Assembly (NCBI RefSeq): GCF_910585425.1 | Contig: NZ_CAJUCP010000011.1 | Location: 38,665-102,664 of the forward strand | Reading direction: 5' to 3' | Length of the DNA stretch: 64,000 nucleotides | Source: an uncultured Acetatifactor sp. | GTDB taxonomy: Bacteria > Bacillota > Clostridia > Lachnospirales > Lachnospiraceae | The notes under the pieces: generated by a model | Databases searched by the model: none | Seen by the model: only the letters and a program-made list of their open reading frames with translations | What the model was told of the DNA's origin: nothing | In this document: one piece after another, positions 26,045-33,440 of the stretch | Layout: the number at the start of each line of letters is the position of its first letter | Numbering within the stretch: the stretch's first letter is position 1 | Program-made: the position numbers and the translations under genes

Positions 26045-26986
26045 CTAGCGCTCCATGAAGGTCTCCCCGATGGCGATGTTGATCCCCTCGGATACGGTGA
26101 AGCTGACCCGCTTGATCACCGCGTCGATGTCCTTGCCCGTCATATACATATTGTTCAGCTCCGCGAAATGCAGCTGCTGCTTCTCCCGGTATCTGACATT
26201 CTCCAGGTCCTTCTCCTCCAGGAGCCTGTCCAGGGCATCCGCCACGATGGTAGCCGCATCCACCACCGTAGGGATGCCGATGGCTATCACGGGCACGCCC
26301 AGGCTCTCCTGGGTCAGGGCGTTCCTGTGGTTCCCCACCCCGGAGCCCGGCTGTATGCCCGTGTTGGTGATCTGGATGGTGCGGTTCAGCCGCCTGACGC
26401 TTCGGGCCGCCAGGGCGTCTATGACGATCAGCGCGTCGGGAGACGTCTGTTCCACCACGCCCTTGACGATCTCCGCGGTCTCCATGCCGGTCTTGGCCAT
26501 GACCCCCGGCTCCAGGGCGCTGATCTGGTTCATTTTGCTGCAGTTGTAGGCAGCCGTCCCGTACTCCCTGACGATGTGCCTGGTGATGAAGAGATTGTCC
26601 ACCACCTGGGGCCCCAGGGCGTCCGCGGTCACCTCTCGGTTGCCCAGCCCCACCACAAGGATGGACTGTTCCTCGTCCGCTCCCGGCAGGAGCTCCAGGA
26701 TTTCCTCCGCCAGGCGGCCGGATATCTCCCTGTGGTAGTCCTCGTCCGGCTCCACCATGGCCGGGGCCTCCATGGTCACGTAGATACCCATGGGCTTCCC
26801 CATGGTCCTGGCGGCGTTCATGGTGTCTATCATCACCTTGGTCACGCGGATATCCTCTTCCTCGTGATAGCATTCCTCTACCCTGACGCCCCGCAGCTTG
26901 CTGTCCGCCTCGCTGATGCTCTCCCTCGCCTCCAGCGCCAGGTCCGTCCTCATCTGAAAGTTTCCCATGGACTGTCTCTCTTCCAT
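26045..26986 (-). CDS. gpr: Germination protease (GPR endopeptidase, family A25)
   Basis: 313 aa. GPR is made in the forespore as a zymogen and degrades small acid-soluble proteins when spores germinate. The N-terminal segment FQMRTDLALEARE is the conserved propeptide cleavage region. Further family sequence includes VVGLGNREVTADALGPQVV, ALEPGVMAKTGMET, VIDALAARS and GSGVGNHR. Start ATG at 26986 with a purine-rich RBS (GAGAGGGAAG). It is upstream of spoIIP on the same strand with a 109-nt gap, and divergent from rpsT, a gene neighbourhood common in sporulating Firmicutes. No clear sporulation promoter could be identified in the A+T-rich upstream region. Confidence 0.97.
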   Translation of the reverse strand: MEERQSMGNFQMRTDLALEARESISEADSKLRGVRVEECYHEEEDIRVTKVMIDTMNAARTMGKPMGIYVTMEAPAMVEPDEDYHREISGRLAEEILELLPGADEEQSILVVGLGNREVTADALGPQVVDNLFITRHIVREYGTAAYNCSKMNQISALEPGVMAKTGMETAEIVKGVVEQTSPDALIVIDALAARSVRRLNRTIQITNTGIQPGSGVGNHRNALTQESLGVPVIAIGIPTVVDAATIVADALDRLLEEKDLENVRYREKQQLHFAELNNMYMTGKDIDAVIKRVSFTVSEGINIAIGETFMER

Positions 26987-27102
26987 CGCTTCTTCCCTCT
27001 CATTCCCGAATCTGCATATGCAGCGATTAAATCTCGCCCCAAAACCGGATAAACGGCATGGCTTGCTTTTATTATTTTAGTCAATTTTTCTCAGATTATG
27101 TC

Positions 27103-27131
27103 TTGACAAACTTTCTATTATTTACTAAACT
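27103..27131 (+). promoter_or_regulatory. rpsT promoter
   Basis: Perfect TTGACA (27103-27108), 17-bp spacer, TAAACT (27126-27131). Transcription should start near 27138, leaving a leader of about 75 nt before the rpsT start. Confidence 0.75.
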
Positions 27132-27213
27132 ATCTTTATGTGTTTACGATAGTCCTCCGTGTCTGGCTAAAGTGAAACGTTAATAATCTTGTATACAATT
27201 GGAGGTGTACGAC

Positions 27214-27477
27214 TTGGCTAACATTAAATCTGCGAAGAAGAGAATTCTGGTGAACCGCACAAAGGCTGAAAGGAACAAGGCAATCAGATCCGGCGTCAAG
27301 ACCGCTATCAAGAAGGTCTATGCCGCTATCGCTACCGGGGACAAGGCTGCCGCTGCAGCAGAGCTGTCCGCTGCCACAAAGGTCATCGAGATGGCCGGAA
27401 GCAAGGGTGTTTATCACAAGAACAACATTGCCCACAAAGTTTCCCGTATCAGCAAGGCCGTCAACGAGATGGCCTGA
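27214..27477 (+). CDS. rpsT: 30S ribosomal protein S20
   Basis: 87 aa, helical and basic, binding 16S rRNA in the small subunit. The sequence after initiation, ANIKSAKKRILVNRTKAERNKA, is typical of S20. The only start that agrees with homologues is TTG at 27214, which follows a strong RBS GGAGGTG with 6 nt spacing; an earlier TTG at 27199 overlaps that RBS and is not used. A UUG start is also known for E. coli rpsT, where it takes part in autoregulation. Whether that holds here is inference. A strong terminator follows. Confidence 0.97.
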   Translation: MANIKSAKKRILVNRTKAERNKAIRSGVKTAIKKVYAAIATGDKAAAAAELSAATKVIEMAGSKGVYHKNNIAHKVSRISKAVNEMA

Positions 27478-27512
27478 ACCACAGGACACATAAATCCATA
27501 GGCAACATGCAA

Positions 27513-27546
27513 AAAAGGCATCCGTCTCTCACCACGGATGCCTTTT
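27513..27546 (+). terminator. rpsT terminator
   Basis: A perfect 13-bp stem AAAAGGCATCCGT / ACGGATGCCTTTT with an 8-nt loop, followed by CTTTTTCT. The A-run on the other side lets it also work for the minus-strand gene ending at 27615. Confidence 0.93.
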
Positions 27547-27553
27547 CTTTTTC

Positions 27554-27600
27554 TATGCCGTTTTTCCATGCCATTTTCCTATGCCGTTCTGCCATGGGCC
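27554..27600. repeat. Short imperfect direct repeat after rpsT
   Basis: A 26-bp unit made of TATGCCGTTTTTCC plus ATGCCATTTTCC recurs imperfectly from 27580 (TATGCCGTTCTGCC, ATGG...). It lies between the rpsT terminator and the stop of the converging isomerase-like gene. No function evident. Confidence 0.6.
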
Positions 27601-27614
27601 GCCGGTCTCCCGCT

Positions 27615-28499
27615 CTACGCTCCCGCCGCCTGCTCCCGGATGCGCTTTATCAGGTAATGCCCCGTCTTCGCCATCAGGGCGCTGGCCTCAGGCATCAGCT
27701 CGGGAGGAAGCCCCCGCAGGAATTCGTCCGCCTCCAGGGTGAAGTCCCCCTCGTAGCCTATCTCCGCCAGCGCGCCGGTTATGGCCTCCCAGTCCAGAGC
27801 CTCCATGAAGGGCATGGTATGGCAGTCCCGGACATAGTTCACGTCATGGACATGCAGGGCCTGGAGCCGCTTCGCCCCCATGGCGCGGATCACGTCCTGG
27901 GGCTCCCTGCCCACCAAAGCGCAGTGCCCCAGATCCAGGCAGCCCACAATCCAGGGGCTGTCCAGCTCGTCCAGCAGCCCGCAGAACTCCTCCGGCGGGG
28001 CGCAGACGCTGTCCACGATATAGCCCCTCTTTTTATCCCGCTGCCACATATTCTCCGCGCAGATGCGGATTCCGTATTCCTGGCAGTAAGGTATCAGGCT
28101 GCGGTAGAATTCCAGGTTCTCCTCCCAAAGCCTGTCCCGGTTCGTCGCGTACTCCAGCTCCTGCATGGGATGGACGACGATATTCCGTACCCCCATCAAC
28201 GCAGCGGCCTCCATGGCGCGGAGGATCCGTTTCCGGATCTCCCTGTCGTAGGGCTCCTCTCCCCTGGAAGAGGGGAAGGGCGCGTGGGCCTGGGAGAATC
28301 CGATGCCGCACTGGGCGGCGGTCTCCTTCAGGCGGAGGGCATGCTCCCTCCAGGCATCGGTGCACCAGATCCCCTCCCCCAGCTCCATGCCGAAGAAGGA
28401 CCAGTCCAGGGCCTCGAAGCCCGCCTTCTTCAGAATCGGGATGCAGGCCTCGTCCCCGAATACCTCCGCTGTTACATGTGTCTGCGTGACAAGCCTCAT
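27615..28499 (-). CDS. Sugar-phosphate isomerase/epimerase family TIM-barrel protein
   Basis: 294 aa of the xylose-isomerase-like TIM-barrel superfamily (IolE/IolI, endonuclease IV fold). Conserved strand ends carrying likely metal ligands are seen: HAPFPSS, NIVVHPMQE, RICAENMW (Glu), VGCLDLGHCAL (Asp, His), ALHVHDVN (His, Asp) and FTLEADEF (Glu). Substrate cannot be told from sequence; sugar acids, inositol derivatives or sugar phosphates are typical. Same strand as the HisK-like phosphatase gene, 58 nt downstream of it, so both may be one transcript. No sugar transporter is adjacent. Confidence 0.88.
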   Translation of the reverse strand: MRLVTQTHVTAEVFGDEACIPILKKAGFEALDWSFFGMELGEGIWCTDAWREHALRLKETAAQCGIGFSQAHAPFPSSRGEEPYDREIRKRILRAMEAAALMGVRNIVVHPMQELEYATNRDRLWEENLEFYRSLIPYCQEYGIRICAENMWQRDKKRGYIVDSVCAPPEEFCGLLDELDSPWIVGCLDLGHCALVGREPQDVIRAMGAKRLQALHVHDVNYVRDCHTMPFMEALDWEAITGALAEIGYEGDFTLEADEFLRGLPPELMPEASALMAKTGHYLIKRIREQAAGA

Positions 28500-28557
28500 T
28501 TGCTTTCCTCCTTGCGGAATTTATTTGTACATCCTGTTTCCTTTTTTTCCATGCCCC

Positions 28558-29340
28558 TCAGACCGGAGGCCGAAGCTCCACTGTCTCCCGCAGCGAAAGC
28601 CCGTACCGCCTGGCTATATCCTCCGCCTCCTGTATGGGCTGCGGCCGGTTCAGGGCTTCCGCGTCATGGGCGTCTATCCCGATGACCGCCTCGCAGCCCT
28701 CCTTCCCGGCAATCTCCCAGAAGCGCTCGCTGGGATAATTCCTGCCTTCGTAGATTCCCAGGCAGTTGATCTCCAGGGGCAGGCCCAGGCTTTTTGCTTT
28801 CCGGCAGAGCCGCCGCATCTGTTCCTCATAGATGCCCTCGTCCCCCGTGAACCGGATCAGGTCGGGATGGGCCACATAGGTGAAATACCCTGTCTCCATG
28901 GCCTGTATGGTCTGCGCGCAGTATTTCTCCAGCACCCCGGGGTCATCGGTGGGCCGCCCGCTCCAACTGCCGCCGATCTCGCATTCGATGTAATGCTGGC
29001 CCAGCAGGAAATATTCCACCGGATAGTCCGCCACCAGGCGCTGCAGCTTATGGAAATACTCGATATAATGCTCCGTGTAATACTCTACCTCCAGGCCCAG
29101 ATGAATCTCGATGTCCTCCCTGTATTCCCGCTTCAAATCCAGGACCGTGTCCACATAGTCCTCCAACTGATCCATCTGCATCCGCATGTGGGAGACAAAC
29201 TCCTTTGGGTAGGAATAGGGCGTGTGGTCGGAAAACCCCAGAATCTTAAGCCCGCCCCGGATAGCGTTCTCCACATATTCCCTCTCCGTCCCCGAAGCAT
29301 GCCTGCACCGCCATGTATGGGTATGGTAATTTGCCCTCAT
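28558..29340 (-). CDS. PHP-family histidinol-phosphatase-like protein
   Basis: 260 aa resembling HisK/HisJ-type histidinol-phosphate phosphatases: N-terminal NYHTHTWRCRHASG, LGFSDHTPYS, LGLEVEYY, a central YFLLGQHYIE, TYVAHPDLIRF and a late VIGIDAHDAEAL. These carry the expected His/Asp/Glu metal ligands. No other histidine biosynthesis genes are in the window, so the precise substrate is uncertain; relatives also act on other small phosphates. The gene sits in a run of minus-strand genes between the TPM-domain and isomerase-like genes. Confidence 0.83.
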   Translation of the reverse strand: MRANYHTHTWRCRHASGTEREYVENAIRGGLKILGFSDHTPYSYPKEFVSHMRMQMDQLEDYVDTVLDLKREYREDIEIHLGLEVEYYTEHYIEYFHKLQRLVADYPVEYFLLGQHYIECEIGGSWSGRPTDDPGVLEKYCAQTIQAMETGYFTYVAHPDLIRFTGDEGIYEEQMRRLCRKAKSLGLPLEINCLGIYEGRNYPSERFWEIAGKEGCEAVIGIDAHDAEALNRPQPIQEAEDIARRYGLSLRETVELRPPV

Positions 29341-29393
29341 CTTCTCCGCCTCTTTTCTCTTTGCCCAATGCCCTTCTTTACATCTCCGGGCCC

Positions 29394-30296
29394 CTAATGC
29401 CTGTGGCTCCCGCCGCCATGGCTGGCCCCGCCGCTGCTGGTATGATGCCCTCCGCCTCCGCTGCGCCCGCCTCCGCCTCCGCTGCCGGAGTCCGTCTCGA
29501 TCCTCCTGGTGGCCACGTTCTTGCGGATCAGCATGTCCTCCTTATTCCGAAGCTCCGGCTTGCCCCCCGCCACATAGGCGTTCACGGCCACCGTGTTCTC
29601 CGCCTTCTTCTGGGAAGCGCCGCTGACGGCGTAGACCAACGCCACAATGACGGGCAGGATGGCCACCAGCCCCCAGGAAAAAGGCAGGGACAGGGACGTG
29701 TCCATGAGCTTGGCCACCTCTTTCACATAGGCCCTGTAGGCCCTGTGGGGATCCGTGGCATAATAATCGTCCACCGCGTAGAGCACCTGGTCGATGTCCC
29801 TGACGCTGAAGCGCTGCTCCACGCTGCCGCTGGTGGACAGGTGCTCGCCGTTCTGGCCCTCGTACCAGTTGTGCAGCAGCAGGACGCCGTCCCCCTCGAA
29901 GCCCTTGTTGTAGCCGTATCGATTCTCGTCCCAGAAATCGTCCGCCAGGTCGCGCATGTTCTGTTCCCAGTCCGCTGACCGCAGGCCGTACTGCTCCATG
30001 GCCTCCTCCCCCTCCACGGACTGGCTGAAGGTCACCAGCACGATGTCGATGTGCAGCTCCCTCTCCGTCTTCGCTATGTATTCCCGCAGGTCCTCTTCCT
30101 CCGCGTCGGTGAGGACGTCCGCGTAGTCATACACCCGCTCCTTAGGCGCCTCGTTGTTTGCCCTGGGCATGTCCCGCGTCCGGGCCGACAGCGCCGCCGC
30201 GATGCACGCCGCCGCCAGGATTCCTATCCCGATGAACCAAAAGCGGAAATAGTGCAGATATTGTTTCCTTGCTTCTTTCTTAAAATCCTCTTCCAT
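29394..30296 (-). CDS. TPM-domain membrane protein with Gly/His/Ser-rich tail
   Basis: 300 aa. The start at 30296 has AGAGG 7 nt upstream; a longer frame overlapping the previous gene lacks support. Seen: an N-terminal membrane helix (about 18-38); a TPM (TLP18.3/Psb32/MOLO-1) domain with VYDYADVLTDAEEEDLREYI and IVLVTF; a second helix (about 205-225); and an extreme C-terminal tail rich in Gly, Ser and His ending GGGSHRH. Both helices place the TPM domain outside the cell. The tail resembles the glycine-rich ends of other bacterial TPM proteins. Function unknown; the tail could bind metal. It follows the zinc-ribbon gene by 35 nt. Confidence 0.82.
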   Translation of the reverse strand: MEEDFKKEARKQYLHYFRFWFIGIGILAAACIAAALSARTRDMPRANNEAPKERVYDYADVLTDAEEEDLREYIAKTERELHIDIVLVTFSQSVEGEEAMEQYGLRSADWEQNMRDLADDFWDENRYGYNKGFEGDGVLLLHNWYEGQNGEHLSTSGSVEQRFSVRDIDQVLYAVDDYYATDPHRAYRAYVKEVAKLMDTSLSLPFSWGLVAILPVIVALVYAVSGASQKKAENTVAVNAYVAGGKPELRNKEDMLIRKNVATRRIETDSGSGGGGGRSGGGGHHTSSGGASHGGGSHRH

Positions 30297-30331
30297 TTTC
30301 CAACCTCTTTCGCCTGCATTTCCGTGTCGAA

Positions 30332-31321
30332 TCAAAGCAGCCCTAACAGTGTCTGCAGAAGCGCCAGGGCCGCCGTCAGGCAGGCCCACAGCGTGCCGGT
30401 GTACGCCAGGAACTTCGCCCAGGAGAAGGGCGCTGTCCCCACGATTTTTCCGGTCTGTCCGTTGACGTAAAAGGGGTAGTCCTGCTCCTTATATCGGTAT
30501 ATGTACTTCCACACCGGCAGCAGCCCGTAGGATGCCCTGCTGTCCCGCACGGAGATGTCCTCCCGCACGGTGCGCACCGTATTGTACCCGGCATAGCTCT
30601 CCCGCAGGAGCTTGGCCGCGTCCTCCTTCATCAGCGCCATGGCCCGGTTCTCCACCTCGCCTGCGGGCATGTTGTATTTCTCCCCGTAAAAGCCGGACAT
30701 GAACCGGGGGCTGAAGTCCACCATCTGGCCGTACTGGAAGGGAGCCAGGAGATCCATCACATCGTCCGGCATCTGTTCCGAGGCATCCACCGGAATCCTC
30801 TCGAAATCCATGTCCATGCTGCGCTCTATGGCATAGACGCTGGTCTCCGTGTATTCCTTGTCCCCGCTGCGCCAGACCCTGATTTTGGTGCCCTCCCCCT
30901 GATAGCGGCAGACAGTCTTGTAATCATAGAACCAGTAGGGCACATAGTAGCCCTGCATGCTGTTCAGCCGGGCCTCGGAGAGGAAGTCCGTGGGGGAGAA
31001 CCGGCATTTCCTGAACTTCTCCCGCAGGGACTTCTTGCAGTTTTCCTTGCCCATCTGGAAAGGAATCAGCATCCTGGGGGCGAACTTCCCCTCCACCCGC
31101 TCGTTGAATATCAGGAAGCTGTCGCAGTAGGGGCACTGGGTGGCCGAGGTATGCTCCTGCACCTCCACCTCGCCGCCGCAGTTGGGGCAGAGGGTCAGCG
31201 CCTCTGTCTGCCCTTCCGCCCGCTCATCGCTGCCCTCGCTCTCGCAGTAGGGACAGTACATGCCATGCCTCTCCGGACTGTATACCACATTGCCGCCACA
31301 ATTTTTGCATCTGAAATACAT
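30332..31321 (-). CDS. Double zinc-ribbon membrane protein
   Basis: 329 aa. Two CxxC...CxxC zinc ribbons occupy the N-terminus (CKNCGGN...CPYCESE, then CPNCGGE...CPYCDSF, residues about 5-68). A mixed domain with many Tyr/Trp residues follows (GYYVPYWFYDYKTVCRY), and a hydrophobic C-terminal helix closes the protein (about 303-327). Proteins of this build are common in Clostridia and are often mislabelled as TFIIB-like or primosomal zinc ribbons. The C-terminal anchor makes DNA binding doubtful. Middle gene of a three-gene operon with the hypothetical at 31365 and the TPM protein. Function unknown. Confidence 0.78.
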   Translation of the reverse strand: MYFRCKNCGGNVVYSPERHGMYCPYCESEGSDERAEGQTEALTLCPNCGGEVEVQEHTSATQCPYCDSFLIFNERVEGKFAPRMLIPFQMGKENCKKSLREKFRKCRFSPTDFLSEARLNSMQGYYVPYWFYDYKTVCRYQGEGTKIRVWRSGDKEYTETSVYAIERSMDMDFERIPVDASEQMPDDVMDLLAPFQYGQMVDFSPRFMSGFYGEKYNMPAGEVENRAMALMKEDAAKLLRESYAGYNTVRTVREDISVRDSRASYGLLPVWKYIYRYKEQDYPFYVNGQTGKIVGTAPFSWAKFLAYTGTLWACLTAALALLQTLLGLL

Positions 31322-31364
31322 CGTTTCTTCCTCTCTCGCTGTCTGACATCTTCAGCGGCGCCGC

Positions 31365-31898
31365 CTATCTCCCACAGAAATCGCAGAGCACCACTACCTT
31401 CAAAGGCGTTGTCTGGGCCGGTATGCTCCTGGTGGAATTGTCGTAGGTCACCACCAGGCTGCGGCCCGCGGGGCTCCCCTGGAAGTGCTGGTTGTTGGTA
31501 GTGCGCACCTCCACGCTGCCGTCCAGGTTCAGCTGCAGGGTCTGGTCCTCGTTCACCAGCGAGGTGTCGTAATACCCTACGTTCACCATCCGCCCGTTCT
31601 TCTGGACCGCCGCCGCCACCGCATTGTACTGGGGCGGATAGATCAGGGGCATGGGCGCGTCCATGGAGTACCAGAAGGTGCACATCATCCCCACCGAAAG
31701 GGTCTCGAAATCCACCACATAGGTGGAGGGCGTCACCACGAAATTCACGGTGTTCCCGTCCATGTCCTCCACCGTGATGAACAGCATGCAGCCGTCCGCG
31801 CGGCGGTTCCCGATCCTGGTAGGCACCAGCTCCACAATCGTCCCTGTAACAGAGCCGAAACGGCTCCTTTTGAAAGATGTCTGATTCATAAAATCCAT
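31365..31898 (-). CDS. Conserved-looking hypothetical protein, beta-rich
   Basis: 177 aa, first gene of the operon with the zinc-ribbon and TPM genes (43 nt to the next start; RBS GGAGAAG). Not recognised. The sequence is beta-rich, with a short barrel-like N-terminal half (FGSVTGTIVELVPT, MLFITVEDMDGNTVNFVVT) reminiscent of an OB fold, and a second beta half (TLQLNLDGSVEVRTT). There is no signal peptide or membrane helix. It ends in CDFCGR, a single CxxC. A cytoplasmic partner of the two membrane proteins is plausible but unsupported. Confidence 0.65.
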   Translation of the reverse strand: MDFMNQTSFKRSRFGSVTGTIVELVPTRIGNRRADGCMLFITVEDMDGNTVNFVVTPSTYVVDFETLSVGMMCTFWYSMDAPMPLIYPPQYNAVAAAVQKNGRMVNVGYYDTSLVNEDQTLQLNLDGSVEVRTTNNQHFQGSPAGRSLVVTYDNSTRSIPAQTTPLKVVVLCDFCGR

Positions 31899-32023
31899 AT
31901 ATTTCCACTTCTCCGCAATAATCTGTCTTCCTATTTATATGCTTTTCCCGCGGAAAGTTGCCTGTCCTCTGTCAGCTGCGGCCTTCCGATTCGCCTGTCT
32001 GTGGCCGGGTTCTTCCGTCTATA

Positions 32024-32091
32024 CGGCATATCTGCCTGCGCGGCATATCCGCTTATGCGCTATATCTGCTGATGCCGTATATCCGCTCATG
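32024..32091. repeat. Four 17-bp tandem units downstream of mnmA
   Basis: Units at 32024, 32041, 32058 and 32075 follow the pattern C(G/C)(G/C)(C/T)ATATC(T/C)GC(T/C)(T/G)(A/G)(T/C)G, for example CGGCATATCCGCTTATG. The next 17 bp (32092-32108) still resemble the unit and run over the mnmA stop codon, so the array may have grown from the gene's end. The rest of 31899-32023 shows no feature. Confidence 0.9.
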
Positions 32092-32095
32092 TGGT

Positions 32096-33178
32096 TTATC
32101 CTCCCGTGATGATGCCCCCGCCGCACACATACTCCCCGTCATAGAAGCAGATGGACTGCCCCGGCGTGGCCGCCCGCACCGGCGATTCAAAGAGGGCGCG
32201 TACCTTCCCGTCAGGCAGCTTCTCAATCCGGCAGTACTCGCCCTTATGGTTGTAGCGGATCTTGGCCAGCACACGCATGGGCGCCTCCAGATCCTCTATG
32301 GCCATGAAACTGACACTGTCGCAGATTACTTCCCGGGTAAAAAGGGTCTCGTTGTCCCCGATGACTACCTCATTGGCATCCGGGCGGATTTCCGTCACAT
32401 AGACCCGCTTTTCGCCGGGCAGCCCCAGGCCTCTGCGCTGGCCTATGGTGTAATGGGTGATGCCTTTGTGTCTGCCCAGCACTTTTCCTTCCCCGCCCAC
32501 GAAATCGCCCGGGCCAGGAACCCGTCCCGGAGCCTGGCCGTCGATGAAGCCTGCGTAGTCGTCATCCGGCACGAAGCAGATTTCCTGGCTGTCCGGCTTC
32601 TGGGCCACGGGCAGCCCCAGGCGGCTGGCTATGGCGCGGACTTCCGCCTTCTCATACTCGCCCACGGGCATCAGGGTGTGGGCGAGCTGCTCCTGGGTCA
32701 GGCTGTAAAGGGCATAGGTCTGATCCTTTTTCTCGCTTACGCCCCGGCGGACGGAGAAGCGTCCGTTGGGGAGCCTGGCAATCCTGGCGTAATGCCCCGT
32801 GGCTATGTAATCCGCTCCGATTGCAAGGCTCCGATCCAGAAGCGCCTCCCATTTCACGTAGCGGTTACAGGCGATGCAGGGGTTCGGTGTGCGTCCCTGC
32901 ATATATTCTTCTACGAAATAATCTATCACGCGGCATTTGAATTCCTGTCTGAAATTCATCACGTAATGGGGAATCTCCAGGGCCTGGGCCACTCTCCTGG
33001 CATCCTCCACCGCCGACAAGCCACAGCACCCCTGGCTGTCGCAGGCTTCCTCCCCGGCGCCGTCCTGCCATATCTGCATGGTGACGCCTATGACTTCATA
33101 GCCCTGTTCCTTCAGAAGATAGGCCGCCACGGAGGAATCCACGCCTCCCGACATGCCTACCACTACCTTTTCTCTCAT
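32096..33178 (-). CDS. mnmA: tRNA-specific 2-thiouridylase
   Basis: MnmA uses ATP and a sulfur carrier to make 2-thiouridine at the wobble position of tRNA Lys/Glu/Gln. The start at 33178 (RBS GGGAGGAAGC) gives 360 aa, the normal size. Seen: the PP-loop GMSGGVDSSVAA; the catalytic cysteines NPCIACNRYVKW and SQEICFV; the tRNA-binding ATGHYAR region; and the C-terminal beta-barrel (THYTIGQRRGLG, GQSICFYDGEYVCGGGII). No cysteine desulfurase gene is adjacent. Confidence 0.97.
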   Translation of the reverse strand: MREKVVVGMSGGVDSSVAAYLLKEQGYEVIGVTMQIWQDGAGEEACDSQGCCGLSAVEDARRVAQALEIPHYVMNFRQEFKCRVIDYFVEEYMQGRTPNPCIACNRYVKWEALLDRSLAIGADYIATGHYARIARLPNGRFSVRRGVSEKKDQTYALYSLTQEQLAHTLMPVGEYEKAEVRAIASRLGLPVAQKPDSQEICFVPDDDYAGFIDGQAPGRVPGPGDFVGGEGKVLGRHKGITHYTIGQRRGLGLPGEKRVYVTEIRPDANEVVIGDNETLFTREVICDSVSFMAIEDLEAPMRVLAKIRYNHKGEYCRIEKLPDGKVRALFESPVRAATPGQSICFYDGEYVCGGGIITGG

Positions 33179-33284
33179 GCTTCCTCCCGCAAGTAAAACT
33201 GATGCATACATTATAAAGTATCTTTCCTAAAAAAACAACGGCCATGGCTACTATATTTTGTCAATTTTATTTCAAAAGTAACTG

Positions 33285-33329
33285 AAAAAGGCTGTGGTGG
33301 GATATCATTCCCAGCCGCCAGCCCTTTTT
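33285..33329 (-). terminator. Terminator of the LRR-protein operon
   Basis: A G+C-rich interrupted stem (AAAAAGGCTG... paired with ...CCAGCCCTTTTT, with the inner TGGGA/TCCCA) is followed on the minus strand by CCTTTTTCAG. It lies about 110 nt beyond the LRR gene's stop codon but only 15 nt beyond the relic tail at 33344-33433, suggesting it originally ended that longer version. Confidence 0.7.
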
Positions 33330-33343
33330 ACGTCCATATATCA

Positions 33344-33433
33344 TCAATACTTAAGACAATCCTTACAGCGTACATAGCCCTGTGCTTCTAAAGACTCTAT
33401 TATTTCGTTGTCACCTAAATTTGAAGGACTATT
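33344..33433 (-). pseudogene. Relic of a second zinc-binding C-terminal tail
   Basis: Just past the stop of the LRR gene, in a shifted frame and after an in-frame TAA, 29 codons read ...GDNEIIESLEAQGYVRCKDCLKY then TGA. The intact tail of the upstream gene reads ...NGPIDSLKEQGYETCWDCFD. The shared S-L-x-x-Q-G-Y-x-x-C-x-D-C pattern shows both are the same domain end, but the DNA is well diverged, so this is not a simple recent duplication. It looks like the displaced 3' end of an earlier version of the gene. Confidence 0.7.
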
Positions 33434-33440
33434 TTATCGT

